64,000 nucleotides of DNA, from the NCBI RefSeq assembly GCF_022448905.1, contig NZ_JAKVCW010000008.1, positions 124,001 through 188,000 on the forward strand. Direction: 5' to 3'. Source of the stretch: Shimia sp. Its GTDB lineage: Bacteria > Pseudomonadota > Alphaproteobacteria > Rhodobacterales > Rhodobacteraceae. Each line of letters starts with the position of its first letter. Within the stretch, counting starts at the first letter, position 1. Under the pieces are notes generated by a model, which saw only the letters and a list, made by a program, of their open reading frames with translations, searched no databases and was not told the origin of the DNA. The position numbers were made by a program, and so were the translations under genes. Positions 25,545-33,952 of this stretch are shown piece by piece.

Positions 25545-28439
25545 TTAAGCGGCCCAGATTTTGCAGAGAGTTGTTTTGGTCTCCTGCATCTGTGTCACGC
25601 TGTCATAGCCATAGGTTTGTGCCGTGTTGGTGCTTTCGCCCAACACATATGGGTCGGCGCCTGCTGGGTATTTGTCCCTCAGATCCTTCCCTTCGAAGTG
25701 ACCGCCAAAGTGGAACGGCATGAAGGCAACGCCTTCGCCAACCCGCTGGGTGACCATGGCCATAACTTTGACCTTGCCGCCTTCTGGACCTTCCACCCAA
25801 ACTTGCGACCGGTCACGAATGCCCAGATCGTTCGCATCACGCGGGTTGATCTCGACAAACATGTCCTGCTGCAGTTCAGCCAGCCATGGGTTGGAGCGAG
25901 TCTCTTCGCCGCCACCCTCATATTCCACCAGTCGACCGGACGTCAGGATGATTGGGTAATCCTTGCTGAAGTCGTTCTTCTGGATGGACGCATAGAGCGT
26001 TGGAAGCCGATAGGCATGCCGGTCTTCGTAGGTCGGGTAGTCTTCGACCAGATCGCGACGTGGTGTGTAGAGCGGCTCGCGGTGCAGCGGCACCGGATCC
26101 GGGAATGTCCACACAACAGCACGGGCCTTGGCGTTACCAAACGGCGCACACTCGTGCTTGATCGCAACCCGCTGGATACCGCCGGAGAGGTCGGTCTTCC
26201 AGTTGGTCTTTGGACCAGCTACAGCGTCAATTGCTGCGCGCTCGTCATCCGTCAGATCGCCGTCCCAACCCAGGTCCATCAGCATCTGCATGGTGAACTC
26301 TGGATATCCGTCCTGGATCTCAGAATCGAGGCTTGCAACGCCTTCTGCCAAGAGGTTCTGACCGTCACGTTCCACACCAAAGCGGGCACGGAAGGTCAAA
26401 CCACCCTCAGAAACACGTTTGGACATGTCATAGAGGTTTGGCGTACCCGGGTGGTTCATCTCCGCGGTGCCCCAGCATGGCCAAGGCATACCGTAGTAGT
26501 CACCATCTGCTGGACCACCATTTGCCTTCAACGTGGTCCGGTCGAAGGTGTGCTGGTTTTCCATGTGCAGCTTGATGCGCTCAGGAGACTGACCGGTGTA
26601 ACCGATGGTCCACATACCCCGGTTGAACTCGCGCGTAACGCTTTCGATGTTCGGGGTGTTTTCGTCTTCCATCTCGATGTTGCGGAAGAAACGATCGGCC
26701 CAGCCAAACTTTTTGGCGAACAAACCCATGATCTCGTGGTCTGTTTTGCTTTCAAAAAGCGGTGCCACAACCTGATCGCGCCACTGGATGGAGCGGTTGG
26801 AAGCGGTCACAGAACCACGGGTCTCAAACTGGGTACAGGCCGGCAGCAGGTACACGCCATCAGTGCGGTCATGAAGCACGGCGGAAACGGTTGGATACGG
26901 GTCAACAACGACCAGCATGTCCAGCTTTTCCATCGCGGTCTTCATTTCCTTACCGCGGGTCTGAGAGTTTGGCGCGTGGCCCCAAAGCACCATGGCACGG
27001 ACCTTGTCCGGGTTGTCCATGTTGTCGGGATCTTCGAGTACACCGTCAATCCAGCGCGACACCGGAATACCGGTGAGGTTCTGAAGCGACTTCTCTTTGC
27101 CGTCTGCAGCGGTGGTTTTGGCAAACTGGCCACTCAACCATTCGCCGTCTTCTTCCCACACGCGACCCCAATGCGCCCAAGCGCCTTTGGACAGGCCGTA
27201 GTAGCCTGGCAGTGTGTGGCTGAGAACACCAAGGTCGGTTGCGCCCTGCACGTTGTCGTGGCCCCGGAAGATGTTGGTGCCACCACCGCTGGTGCCCATG
27301 TTGCCAAGGGCCAGCTGCAGAATGCAGTACGCACGGGTGTTGTTGTTCCCGTTGGTGTGCTGCGTGCCACCCATACACCAGATCACGGTGCCGGGGCGGT
27401 TGTTCACCAGTTGTCGTGCCACACGACGCAGTTGCTCACCCGGAGCACCAGTGACGCGTTCCACCTCTTCTGGGTTCCACTGACGCACTTCGTCGCGGAT
27501 TTGATCCATGCCCCAAACACGGGTGCGGATGAATTCTTTGTCTTCCCAACCGTTTTCGAAGATATGCCACAGAATGCCCCAAACCAGCGCCACATCGGTG
27601 CCGGGACGGAAGCGCACATATTCATCTGCATGGGCCGCCGTGCGCGTAAAGCGGGGGTCACAGACGATCAGCGGTGCGTTGTTGCGCTCTTTCGCGCGCA
27701 GTACGTGCAACAGGGAAACCGGGTGGGCTTCGGCCGGGTTGCCGCCGATGATGAAGATGGCTTTGGAGTTGTGGATGTCGTTGTAGGAGTTGGTCATGGC
27801 GCCGTAGCCCCATGTGTTCGCAACACCCGCAACGGTGGTGGAGTGACAGATACGCGCCTGGTGGTCCACGTTGTTTGTACCCCAGTAGGCAGCAAACTTA
27901 CGGAACAGATACGCCTGTTCGTTATTGTGCTTGGCCGAACCCAGCCAATAAACACTGTCAGGACCGCTTTCTTCGCGGATCTTCATCATGCCGTCGCCGA
28001 TCTCGTCGATCGCCTGTTCCCAGCTGATGCGCTTCCACTCACCACCCTCTTTTTTCATAGGGTACTTCAGGCGGCGTTCACCGTGGGCGTGTTCCCGCAC
28101 CGATGCGCCTTTGGCACAGTGGGAACCGAGGTTGAACGGGCTGTCCCAACCAGGCTCTTGCCCGATCCAGACACCGCTTTGCACTTCGGCCACAACCGTA
28201 CAGCCCACGGAACAGTGGGTACATACGGATTTCACAGTTTGAACGGCAGTATTGGCTGCGTCTTGCGCCTGCGCCTGAGTAACGGTGCCACCGGTGGCAC
28301 CAATCGCTGCCAGACCGCCAATGGCGAGTCCGGACCCACGCAAAAATGTGCGTCGATCCACAGCTTTTTCAGCTGCGACAGACAGGATACTTGTCCGCTG
28401 GGGGCGTCGCGCAACCCCGTTGGTCTTTTTCCTAAGCAT
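25545..28439 (-). CDS. fdhA: Formate dehydrogenase catalytic subunit, molybdopterin, Tat-exported, cysteine type
   Basis: This 964-residue enzyme oxidises formate to CO2 with a Mo/W-bis-MGD cofactor. Twin arginines (DRRTFLRG, 29-34) give Tat export. One [4Fe-4S] cluster is bound by Cys73, Cys76, Cys80 and Cys108. The metal ligand is Cys198 (ARICHSTT), encoded by an ordinary Cys codon, so no selenocysteine is needed, and the His that follows is the conserved catalytic one. I start at the ATG at 28439, which has GGGAGG about six bases upstream; longer frames are not supported. It acts in the periplasm with FdhB and FdhC. The clustered tungstate importer suggests tungsten may be used. Confidence 0.95.
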   Translation of the reverse strand: MLRKKTNGVARRPQRTSILSVAAEKAVDRRTFLRGSGLAIGGLAAIGATGGTVTQAQAQDAANTAVQTVKSVCTHCSVGCTVVAEVQSGVWIGQEPGWDSPFNLGSHCAKGASVREHAHGERRLKYPMKKEGGEWKRISWEQAIDEIGDGMMKIREESGPDSVYWLGSAKHNNEQAYLFRKFAAYWGTNNVDHQARICHSTTVAGVANTWGYGAMTNSYNDIHNSKAIFIIGGNPAEAHPVSLLHVLRAKERNNAPLIVCDPRFTRTAAHADEYVRFRPGTDVALVWGILWHIFENGWEDKEFIRTRVWGMDQIRDEVRQWNPEEVERVTGAPGEQLRRVARQLVNNRPGTVIWCMGGTQHTNGNNNTRAYCILQLALGNMGTSGGGTNIFRGHDNVQGATDLGVLSHTLPGYYGLSKGAWAHWGRVWEEDGEWLSGQFAKTTAADGKEKSLQNLTGIPVSRWIDGVLEDPDNMDNPDKVRAMVLWGHAPNSQTRGKEMKTAMEKLDMLVVVDPYPTVSAVLHDRTDGVYLLPACTQFETRGSVTASNRSIQWRDQVVAPLFESKTDHEIMGLFAKKFGWADRFFRNIEMEDENTPNIESVTREFNRGMWTIGYTGQSPERIKLHMENQHTFDRTTLKANGGPADGDYYGMPWPCWGTAEMNHPGTPNLYDMSKRVSEGGLTFRARFGVERDGQNLLAEGVASLDSEIQDGYPEFTMQMLMDLGWDGDLTDDERAAIDAVAGPKTNWKTDLSGGIQRVAIKHECAPFGNAKARAVVWTFPDPVPLHREPLYTPRRDLVEDYPTYEDRHAYRLPTLYASIQKNDFSKDYPIILTSGRLVEYEGGGEETRSNPWLAELQQDMFVEINPRDANDLGIRDRSQVWVEGPEGGKVKVMAMVTQRVGEGVAFMPFHFGGHFEGKDLRDKYPAGADPYVLGESTNTAQTYGYDSVTQMQETKTTLCKIWAA

Positions 28440-28548
28440 TCTTTCCTCCCTTGCTGTCCCGTTTCTCGGGACTGGCTCGGTTAGTCTCAAATCCTGACCG
28501 GTGGGCGTCACGCAACCGGTGGTCAGGGGCGGGGTGAAAACGTCCGGA

Positions 28549-28740
28549 TCAGAATCGGGCGCTGTCGAGGTATGCGCGGGTGTGCGCGGTGTCCTGCATC
28601 TCCGTGCGGGACAGATCAGCTGGCTGGGCCTCTGCCGCTTGTGGCGACATGGCAACCACTGCTGCGGCTGCCGGGGCTGCTGCTGTTGCGAGCTTCAGAA
28701 AATCGCGCCGGCTGGCACCTTTTTCCTCTGGCTTGCTCAT
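28549..28740 (-). CDS. 63-residue Tat-signal micro-protein of formate dehydrogenase operons
   Basis: Nearly the whole peptide is a Tat signal: a charged N-terminus, SRRDFLKLA at about 10-18, an alanine-rich hydrophobic run, and a likely AEA cleavage site near residue 39. This leaves a mature tail of only about 24 residues. GGAGCTC precedes the ATG. Similar small Tat peptides recur just before the catalytic gene in FDH3 operons. Function is unknown; it may act as a Tat escort or an assembly factor. It lies between the chaperone gene and fdhA. Confidence 0.85.
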   Translation of the reverse strand: MSKPEEKGASRRDFLKLATAAAPAAAAVVAMSPQAAEAQPADLSRTEMQDTAHTRAYLDSARF

Positions 28741-28791
28741 GGCGAGCTCCTTGATTTGGGTCGGTCGGGGTCCGACAGTTTCAATCGACGT

Positions 28792-29400
28792 TTAGTCCGC
28801 CCCCATGCGGAACGCCTGTGTTTCAATCTCTAGGAAAGCTTTGCCCACCGTGCCCACCGGCGCGTAGAACACCGAGTTCTGCGCCGCTTCCAAGTCGGAG
28901 AAGAAATGCTCCGCCCAGGCAGCGATGTGGGTGAAGAAGAAATCCTTCTGCTTTTGCAGCGGCACCGGCGCGCCAAAGCGCCCCCGGATCATGCCCGCCA
29001 TCATCTCCAGCAGGCTGGCGATGTTGTCTTCCGGCTCATAAACGTTTGGTGCGCGGGTGATGCGCAGCGCCGCCATACCGGCCCGCAGCGAGGCCAGCGG
29101 TTTCTCGTTCAAGAAGCCGGTCAGGTAGTATGACGCAAAGGGCATCAACTCGCCGCGGCCAAGCCCAATGAACAGCGCGTTGAATTCGCTTTCCACAGCG
29201 GTGGCATTGGTCGCTTTGGCCACGCGTGCCAGAGTGCTGATCGCCTTGCCAAGATCGCTGTCATCGCCGCTCAACGCGCTGGCGTGCTGCAACAGGTCTT
29301 TGCTTGGCGGGTTGGCCAAAAGGGCGGCCAGAAAATCGTAAAGATCCGCACGCAGCAGATCCTCTTCGGCAACTTGGGTATTGGTGACGGCTTGGCTCAT
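28792..29400 (-). CDS. TorD/DmsD-family molecular chaperone for formate dehydrogenase
   Basis: This 202-residue all-helical protein resembles the TorD family of cofactor-insertion and Tat-proofreading chaperones. Recognisable parts are the N-terminal RADLYDFLAALLANPP and the central PFASYYLTGFLNEKPLASLR, followed by EPEDNIASLLEMMAGM, close to the family's Glu-Pro-x-Asp-His motif. Here the usual His reads Asn. It is cytoplasmic and probably guards FdhA until the Mo/W cofactor is inserted. It is two bases from DUF3306 upstream and 51 bases from the Tat micro-protein downstream. Confidence 0.9.
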   Translation of the reverse strand: MSQAVTNTQVAEEDLLRADLYDFLAALLANPPSKDLLQHASALSGDDSDLGKAISTLARVAKATNATAVESEFNALFIGLGRGELMPFASYYLTGFLNEKPLASLRAGMAALRITRAPNVYEPEDNIASLLEMMAGMIRGRFGAPVPLQKQKDFFFTHIAAWAEHFFSDLEAAQNSVFYAPVGTVGKAFLEIETQAFRMGAD

Positions 29401-29402
29401 CG

Positions 29403-30062
29403 CTATGCCCTCTCTTCAGGTATGTCAGATGCGGCAAATTCAAACCGCATACGGCGACGCAGCGGCGCAACGGGAAGCGCCTCTGTGTCTGGGATTGGTT
29501 CAGTTGGAGCCTCAGCTTCGGCCACAACCTCCACTGGTGCAACCTCTGCCAGCTCGGTCTCTGCGCTCTCGTCAGAGCCCTCAACCAATACTGCCTCAGT
29601 TTGCACCTCAAACTCTTCCAGCGACACGCGACCTTCGGCCAAGGCTTTGGCCTCTTCTTCCTGTCGCGCCATCTCCTGCACATGGGCCAACATGCCTTTG
29701 CCCACCTGATAGGTGGTCTGCATCGCCTCAACGACCATGGCGCTGTCGGTGAAGTCCTGACCGTAGTCCACCAGATCATCGACGTTGGCCAACACCGGGT
29801 TGGTCAGCCACAACTTGCGCAGCGCTTTGCGGCGGATGCGTTCCGGCACGGCTTTGCCCAGGAACACCGAGAAATCATCGCCTTGCTGCATCTCTTCCGG
29901 ATCGGGCAGATTCAGTTCTGCCAGAATGTCCGCGTCAGACTTTTCTTCCAACTCGGCATGGGCTTCGGCGAGCACCGCCTGTTCCTCGGCGCGCACCTCG
30001 GCTTCGGCTTCCGCCGCCACGGCCGCCTTACGGCGGGCCCAGAAATCGCCCCCGCGACTCAA
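29403..30062 (-). CDS. DUF3306 protein of the formate dehydrogenase operon
   Basis: This 219-residue acidic protein begins MSRGGDFWARRKAAVAAE, the usual DUF3306 start. It then has a helical, glutamate-rich stretch, a core (about 45-115) with PERIRRKALRKLWLTNPVLAN and DLVDYGQDFTD, and a long low-complexity Glu/Ala/Val tail. The start is a TTG at 30062 overlapping the previous TGA (TTGA), with GGGAGG five to six bases upstream, so this rare start codon is well supported. DUF3306 is conserved with DUF3305 in formate dehydrogenase operons; a role in maturation or assembly is likely but unproven. Confidence 0.88.
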   Translation of the reverse strand: MSRGGDFWARRKAAVAAEAEAEVRAEEQAVLAEAHAELEEKSDADILAELNLPDPEEMQQGDDFSVFLGKAVPERIRRKALRKLWLTNPVLANVDDLVDYGQDFTDSAMVVEAMQTTYQVGKGMLAHVQEMARQEEEAKALAEGRVSLEEFEVQTEAVLVEGSDESAETELAEVAPVEVVAEAEAPTEPIPDTEALPVAPLRRRMRFEFAASDIPEERA

Positions 30063-30616
30063 TGTGGCCTCCCGGTGCGCGGCGCGCGGTACACATCACT
30101 CAACTGGGAGATACGCGCATCACCACGGCCATCTTCCACCAGATCAATCCGCTTCTTGTCGCGGCGCCGTTTCACAAAAGTCTCTTCTTCGTGGTGCTCT
30201 TCGACAAAATCGCGCAGGAAAGCCACAAGCCCTTCCGGCATCGGCACCAGCTCCAACAGCTCTTCCCCGCTGTCGGCATAATCTTGGAATTCATAAGCGG
30301 AGGCCGTCGCCAGCAACACCTCATAGGGCCGCTCGGCATCGCCCTCTTCCGCCTCACGCATCACCACGCCAATGGAGGGCACCCGCGCGGTTAGGGTTGT
30401 CAGATAGGCTTCGGTGTCGGTGTGCCACAGCTCCAGCGGCACGGTTGCGGCGTGATACTCCACCGCATCGCCTTCTTCGCGCATCACACGCCAATCCGCC
30501 TGCGCCGCGCCCGGAAGCACGCCAACAGCTTGCCACGCAAATTTCGCCCAGCGGTTGGCCGAGGGCGTTCTGCGGATCACGATGCCCAACGGCAATGATA
30601 CCGGCGCTTGGCGCAT
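30059..30616 (-). CDS. DUF3305 protein, first gene of the formate dehydrogenase operon
   Basis: I start this 185-residue protein at the ATG at 30616, where GGAGGAAG lies eight bases upstream. An ATG at 30670 would add 18 residues with a poorer site. The DUF3305 core is LPLGIVIRRTPSANRWAKFA, then WQAVGVLPGA. The central part is beta-rich, and the C-terminus is strongly basic (VKRRRDKKR). No signal peptide is present, so it is cytoplasmic. It overlaps DUF3306 by four bases. Function is unknown; it marks this operon type. Confidence 0.88.
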   Translation of the reverse strand: MRQAPVSLPLGIVIRRTPSANRWAKFAWQAVGVLPGAAQADWRVMREEGDAVEYHAATVPLELWHTDTEAYLTTLTARVPSIGVVMREAEEGDAERPYEVLLATASAYEFQDYADSGEELLELVPMPEGLVAFLRDFVEEHHEEETFVKRRRDKKRIDLVEDGRGDARISQLSDVYRAPRTGRPH

Positions 30617-30946
30617 GAAATCGTCTTCCTCCCGTGCCCACGCTGTTCTCGAAAATTTTTTCGTGGGCATGATTAGTCTCAGTCCTTTCCTGAGCCTTGC
30701 CAAAGGAAAACGCAAAAATCGCGATTTCCGGCAAAATAACTGGACATTTTGGGGCATCGATTCCTGCCATCACGACAGGCGCGGACAGATTGTCCACATC
30801 ACCTAAAAACCAATAGAATCACTAGGTTTTTTGACCGCCACAAATCTGCCAGCGCGATCAAGACAGAGGGCTTTACGGCGCCGAAAAATCATGCATGTGT
30901 GAGGTGTGCCAAGCGCGTAAACGCCAGCTAACCCTCGGGGGAAATA
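30617..30946. promoter_or_regulatory. Divergent control region between the formate dehydrogenase operon and the Fe-S protein gene
   Basis: About 330 bases hold no gene and must carry both promoters. A perfect inverted repeat GGACA-GAT-TGTCC sits at 30783-30795. A further TGGACA box lies at 30741-30746, about 41 bases (four helical turns) away. The sequence 30800-30900 is AT-richer. I saw no good FNR-type TTGAT-N4-ATCAA box. The clustered NtrC-like regulator is the obvious candidate to act here. Confidence 0.5.
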
Positions 30947-32920
30947 ATGTCTAAGACATTGATTTTGTGTGACTGTTATAAAAGTATGCCGTTGAATACA
31001 GAGACCTTCGACTCTGTTGGCACCGTGAAATGCTCCAAAGTGAACACCCCTCTTGGCGACGCAGAGATGCAGACCGCCGCACAGCTTTTGCAATCCGCCG
31101 CAGACCCGTCAACAACCTGCGTCACCTGCACCGAGGAACAGACCTTCTTTGCGGAACTGGCGGACGAATTGTCCCTACCTGAACCCACCTTTATCGACCT
31201 GCGCGATCGCGCGGTCTGGTCGGATGAAGGGGCAGAAGCCGGACCCAAATCCGCCGCCCTTTTGGCGGACGGTTTGCGGGCTGCCCCGGCCACCAAAACC
31301 TTCGACATCACCTCCGAGGGGCTCTGCCTGATTGTGGGCCCGGAAGAAGTGGCTCTTCCTGCCGCGCGTCAGTTGAAAGACTTCTTGAGCGTCACTGTGC
31401 TCCTGTCGCCGGGCAGCGACGCGCCAGAAGATCGCGACTTTGACGTGGTTGCCGGTCACCTGAAGAAAGCCTCCGGTGCGCTGGGGAATTTCTCGGTGGA
31501 GATCGACGCCCTGCAACAGGTGGACTCGTCCGCACGCGGCCCGGCCGTTTTTGGCGAACCGCGCAATGGCGCCAAAACCACCTGTGATATCCTGCTTGAC
31601 CTGCGCGGCGAGACACCCCTCTTCCCAGCGCCGGAAAAACGCGAAGGCTACCTGCTGGCGGACCCCAAAAGCCTGCCCGCCACCCATGCCGCCATTCTCG
31701 AAGCGTCCCATCTGGTCGGCACCTTTGAGAAACCACTCTATCTGACACTGGAACCCAGCATTTGCGCCCACTCCCGCGCCGAACAAGCCGGGTGTTCCAA
31801 ATGTCTGGACGTCTGCCCCACCTCGGCGATCCGGCCCGCAGGTGATCACATCGACATTGATCCCAACATCTGCGCCGGTTGCGGATCTTGCGCCGCACTC
31901 TGCCCGTCCGGGGCCATCACCTATGACGACCCGCCGGTCAGCGCGCTCTTTGCTCGCATTAGCGCCTTGGCAGAAGCTTTCCGAAGCGCTGGTGGCGCAG
32001 CCCCGCGCCTCTTGGTGCACGACCGCGCATTTGGCGCCGAACTGATCGCACTGGCCGCCCGCCACGATCGCGGCCTGCCCGCCAAAGTGATCCCGCTTGA
32101 TCTCGAGCGGGTGAGCGGCTTTGGCCACGCCGAAATGCTGGCCGCGCTCTCAAGCGGCTTTGTCGGCGTCGACGTGCTCGCCGCGCCAACCACAGACCGC
32201 GGCGCGCTCGACAGTGAGCTCATGCTGGCCCAAGCGCTGAGTGGTGACAGCGACGCCCTGCGCATTCTGGACCCAGAGGAACCATCCGCGCTTTGTGACG
32301 CCCTCTATGGCGCCACCAGCAGCCTCACGGAGATCGCGCCAGTGCTGCCGCTTGGCAACCGCCGTCAGGTCACCCGCCTTGCTGTCAAAGCGCTGCGCGG
32401 TGAGCAGGCCGACCCGCTGCCCCTGCCAGAGAACGCCCCATATGGCGCGGTGCTCGTCGACAAAGACGCCTGCACGCTCTGCCTCTCCTGCGCCTCGCTC
32501 TGCCCGGCCGGCGCCTTGGGCGACAACCCGGACAAGCCACAGCTGCGCTTCCAGGAAGACGCCTGTCTGCAATGTGGTCTCTGCACCCATGTCTGCCCGG
32601 AAAACGCGATCTCTCTGGTGCCACAATTCAACACCTCGGACGCCGCGTTGTCGCAGCAGGTGGTGCACGAAGAAGAGCCGTTTGAATGTGTCGAATGCGG
32701 CACGCCATTTGGGGTGAAATCCACCATCGAGCGCATTGTCGAAAAACTGGAAGGCAAACACGCGATGTTTGCCACCTCTGATGCCGCCCGTATGATCCGC
32801 ATGTGTGACGACTGCCGTGTGAACGCGCAATTCCACCGGGAAAACAACCCGCTGGCCGGTGGCGAACGCCCGAAGGTGCGCACCTCGGAAGACTACTTCA
32901 GCAAGCGCCGGGATCACTGA
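30947..32920 (+). CDS. Multi-cluster [4Fe-4S] protein divergent from formate dehydrogenase
   Basis: This 657-residue protein carries four ferredoxin-type cysteine groups. The first pair is GCSKCLDVCP and CAGCGSCAALCP (about 283-325); the second is CTLCLSCASLCP and CLQCGLCTHVCP (about 505-555). A C-terminal cysteine pair set follows: CVECG, then CDDC near 620. N-terminal residues 1-110 have further Cys pairs (LCDCYKS, TCVTCTEE). It lacks a signal peptide and is therefore cytoplasmic. Such proteins accompany DUF3305/3306-type formate dehydrogenases; electron relay during maturation, or sulfur/cofactor handling, is plausible but not shown. GGGGGAA precedes the ATG. Confidence 0.88.
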   Translation: MSKTLILCDCYKSMPLNTETFDSVGTVKCSKVNTPLGDAEMQTAAQLLQSAADPSTTCVTCTEEQTFFAELADELSLPEPTFIDLRDRAVWSDEGAEAGPKSAALLADGLRAAPATKTFDITSEGLCLIVGPEEVALPAARQLKDFLSVTVLLSPGSDAPEDRDFDVVAGHLKKASGALGNFSVEIDALQQVDSSARGPAVFGEPRNGAKTTCDILLDLRGETPLFPAPEKREGYLLADPKSLPATHAAILEASHLVGTFEKPLYLTLEPSICAHSRAEQAGCSKCLDVCPTSAIRPAGDHIDIDPNICAGCGSCAALCPSGAITYDDPPVSALFARISALAEAFRSAGGAAPRLLVHDRAFGAELIALAARHDRGLPAKVIPLDLERVSGFGHAEMLAALSSGFVGVDVLAAPTTDRGALDSELMLAQALSGDSDALRILDPEEPSALCDALYGATSSLTEIAPVLPLGNRRQVTRLAVKALRGEQADPLPLPENAPYGAVLVDKDACTLCLSCASLCPAGALGDNPDKPQLRFQEDACLQCGLCTHVCPENAISLVPQFNTSDAALSQQVVHEEEPFECVECGTPFGVKSTIERIVEKLEGKHAMFATSDAARMIRMCDDCRVNAQFHRENNPLAGGERPKVRTSEDYFSKRRDH

Positions 32921-33672
32921 TGCGCGATGGGCGATCCCAAATCTGCCGGATCCATGGTTGCGGTGTAGGCCACGATGTTCTCCAGCTCCTCCAGCGTCAA
33001 GGTGACGGGGCTGATCGGGGACGGACGGGTCTCGTCAAACGGCTCAGTTACGTCCGGAATGATGGTGAAAGATGGATGTGGGTTCAACGCGTAGAACGCC
33101 AGAAAACGCTCCAGCCAGTCATCCAAACTGCGCAGCACCGCAAAGCTCGGCGTGGAGCCAATGCCGTTCATCCGGTTGACTTCGCCCACCACATGACATC
33201 GCCCACAGGCGCTCAGCGCCAAATCCGCGCCTCGCGCCGCGTCGCCGTCCAGTTCAACCGCCTCTTCCACCTCCGCCACCACAACCGGCGCTTCAAACAC
33301 CGCTTGGCCGTCCTGCTTGAAGCTCAGAATGGTGCGCCGACCTACATCGCCGGTCAGCCAGTCCGCCAAGGTGGCCATATGCGGATCGTCCATGTCATAT
33401 ACCGTCAGGCCGTAGTTCGTCCCGGCACGCGAAAACACAACGGCGTCGCCATCTTGAACCAAACTGCCCGCAGCGTCGCCTTCATTGACGACCGTCACCC
33501 GCACCCCATGCTTCAGGGTGAATCGCGGCAGCATGAATTTGATAATGCCGGTTTCCTGCACTTCCGGCGCGACCAAAAGCGTGGTGGTTTTGCCTTGCGA
33601 CATGGCCGGCATGGTCCACACCATGCCAACCAATGCGGCAAAAACACCCATCAAAATCCGAGAAAAATCCAT
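32914..33672 (-). CDS. Fusion of a shortened TupA-like binding domain with cytochrome c
   Basis: This 252-residue exported protein has a signal peptide ending near AMS-QGK (about 26). Residues 28-62 resemble the start of a tungstate-binding protein (TGIIKFMLPRFTLKHGVRVTV). Residues 97-128 resemble its last helix and strand (ADWLTGDVGRR, then FKQDGQAVFEAP). The central ligand-binding lobe, about 150 residues in TupA, is absent. A linker leads to a cytochrome c domain with CGRCH at 156-160. No Met-Pro ligand is obvious; candidate sixth ligands are Met233 or none. It converges on the Fe-S gene with a seven-base overlap and faces away from DUF6494. Its role is unknown; I suspect a periplasmic redox or metal-sensing partner of the dehydrogenase. 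Confidence 0.82.
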   Translation of the reverse strand: MDFSRILMGVFAALVGMVWTMPAMSQGKTTTLLVAPEVQETGIIKFMLPRFTLKHGVRVTVVNEGDAAGSLVQDGDAVVFSRAGTNYGLTVYDMDDPHMATLADWLTGDVGRRTILSFKQDGQAVFEAPVVVAEVEEAVELDGDAARGADLALSACGRCHVVGEVNRMNGIGSTPSFAVLRSLDDWLERFLAFYALNPHPSFTIIPDVTEPFDETRPSPISPVTLTLEELENIVAYTATMDPADLGSPIAHQ

Positions 33673-33751
33673 GACACAAACCTAGGCCTGTGCCGTGGCA
33701 TGCGTCAACATGGACCCAAGTAGAATGCCCTAGGCAGAAGGATATCCACCG

Positions 33752-33952
33752 ATGAGCGACGATTTTAACATGAGCATGCGCAAGTTCCTCAAGCAGGTTG
33801 GCGTGACCAGCCAGCAAGCGATTGAGGACGCCATGCGCACCGCCGGGGCCGAGGCCACAGCGGGCAAAGAGTTCACCGCCAAAATGGTGCTGACCATTGA
33901 TGGCCTGGACATGGAGCATGTTGTCACCGGTCAGATCAAAGGGCGTGGCTAA
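33752..33952 (+). CDS. DUF6494-type small protein
   Basis: This is a 66-residue soluble protein. An amphipathic helix (SMRKFLKQVGVTSQQAIEDA) is followed by a short beta segment (FTAKMVLTIDGLDMEHVVTG). AAGGA lies about ten bases upstream of the ATG. Its TAA is directly followed by the ATG of the Mrp gene, so the two are co-expressed. I recall this family next to mrp in Rhodobacterales. Its function is unknown. Confidence 0.85.
   Translation: MSDDFNMSMRKFLKQVGVTSQQAIEDAMRTAGAEATAGKEFTAKMVLTIDGLDMEHVVTGQIKGRG

Noticed and set aside
25545..28439. Selenocysteine in FdhA
   Set aside because: The metal ligand position (residue 198) is an ordinary Cys codon and no in-frame TGA interrupts the gene.
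25518..28484. A 988-codon open frame on the plus strand across fdhA
   Set aside because: It lies exactly antisense to a well-identified catalytic gene, and its translation is a His/Val/Thr-rich product without domains. GC-rich third positions create such frames.
30617..30946. FNR-type anaerobic box before the formate dehydrogenase operon
   Set aside because: I looked for TTGAT-N4-ATCAA and found no acceptable match.
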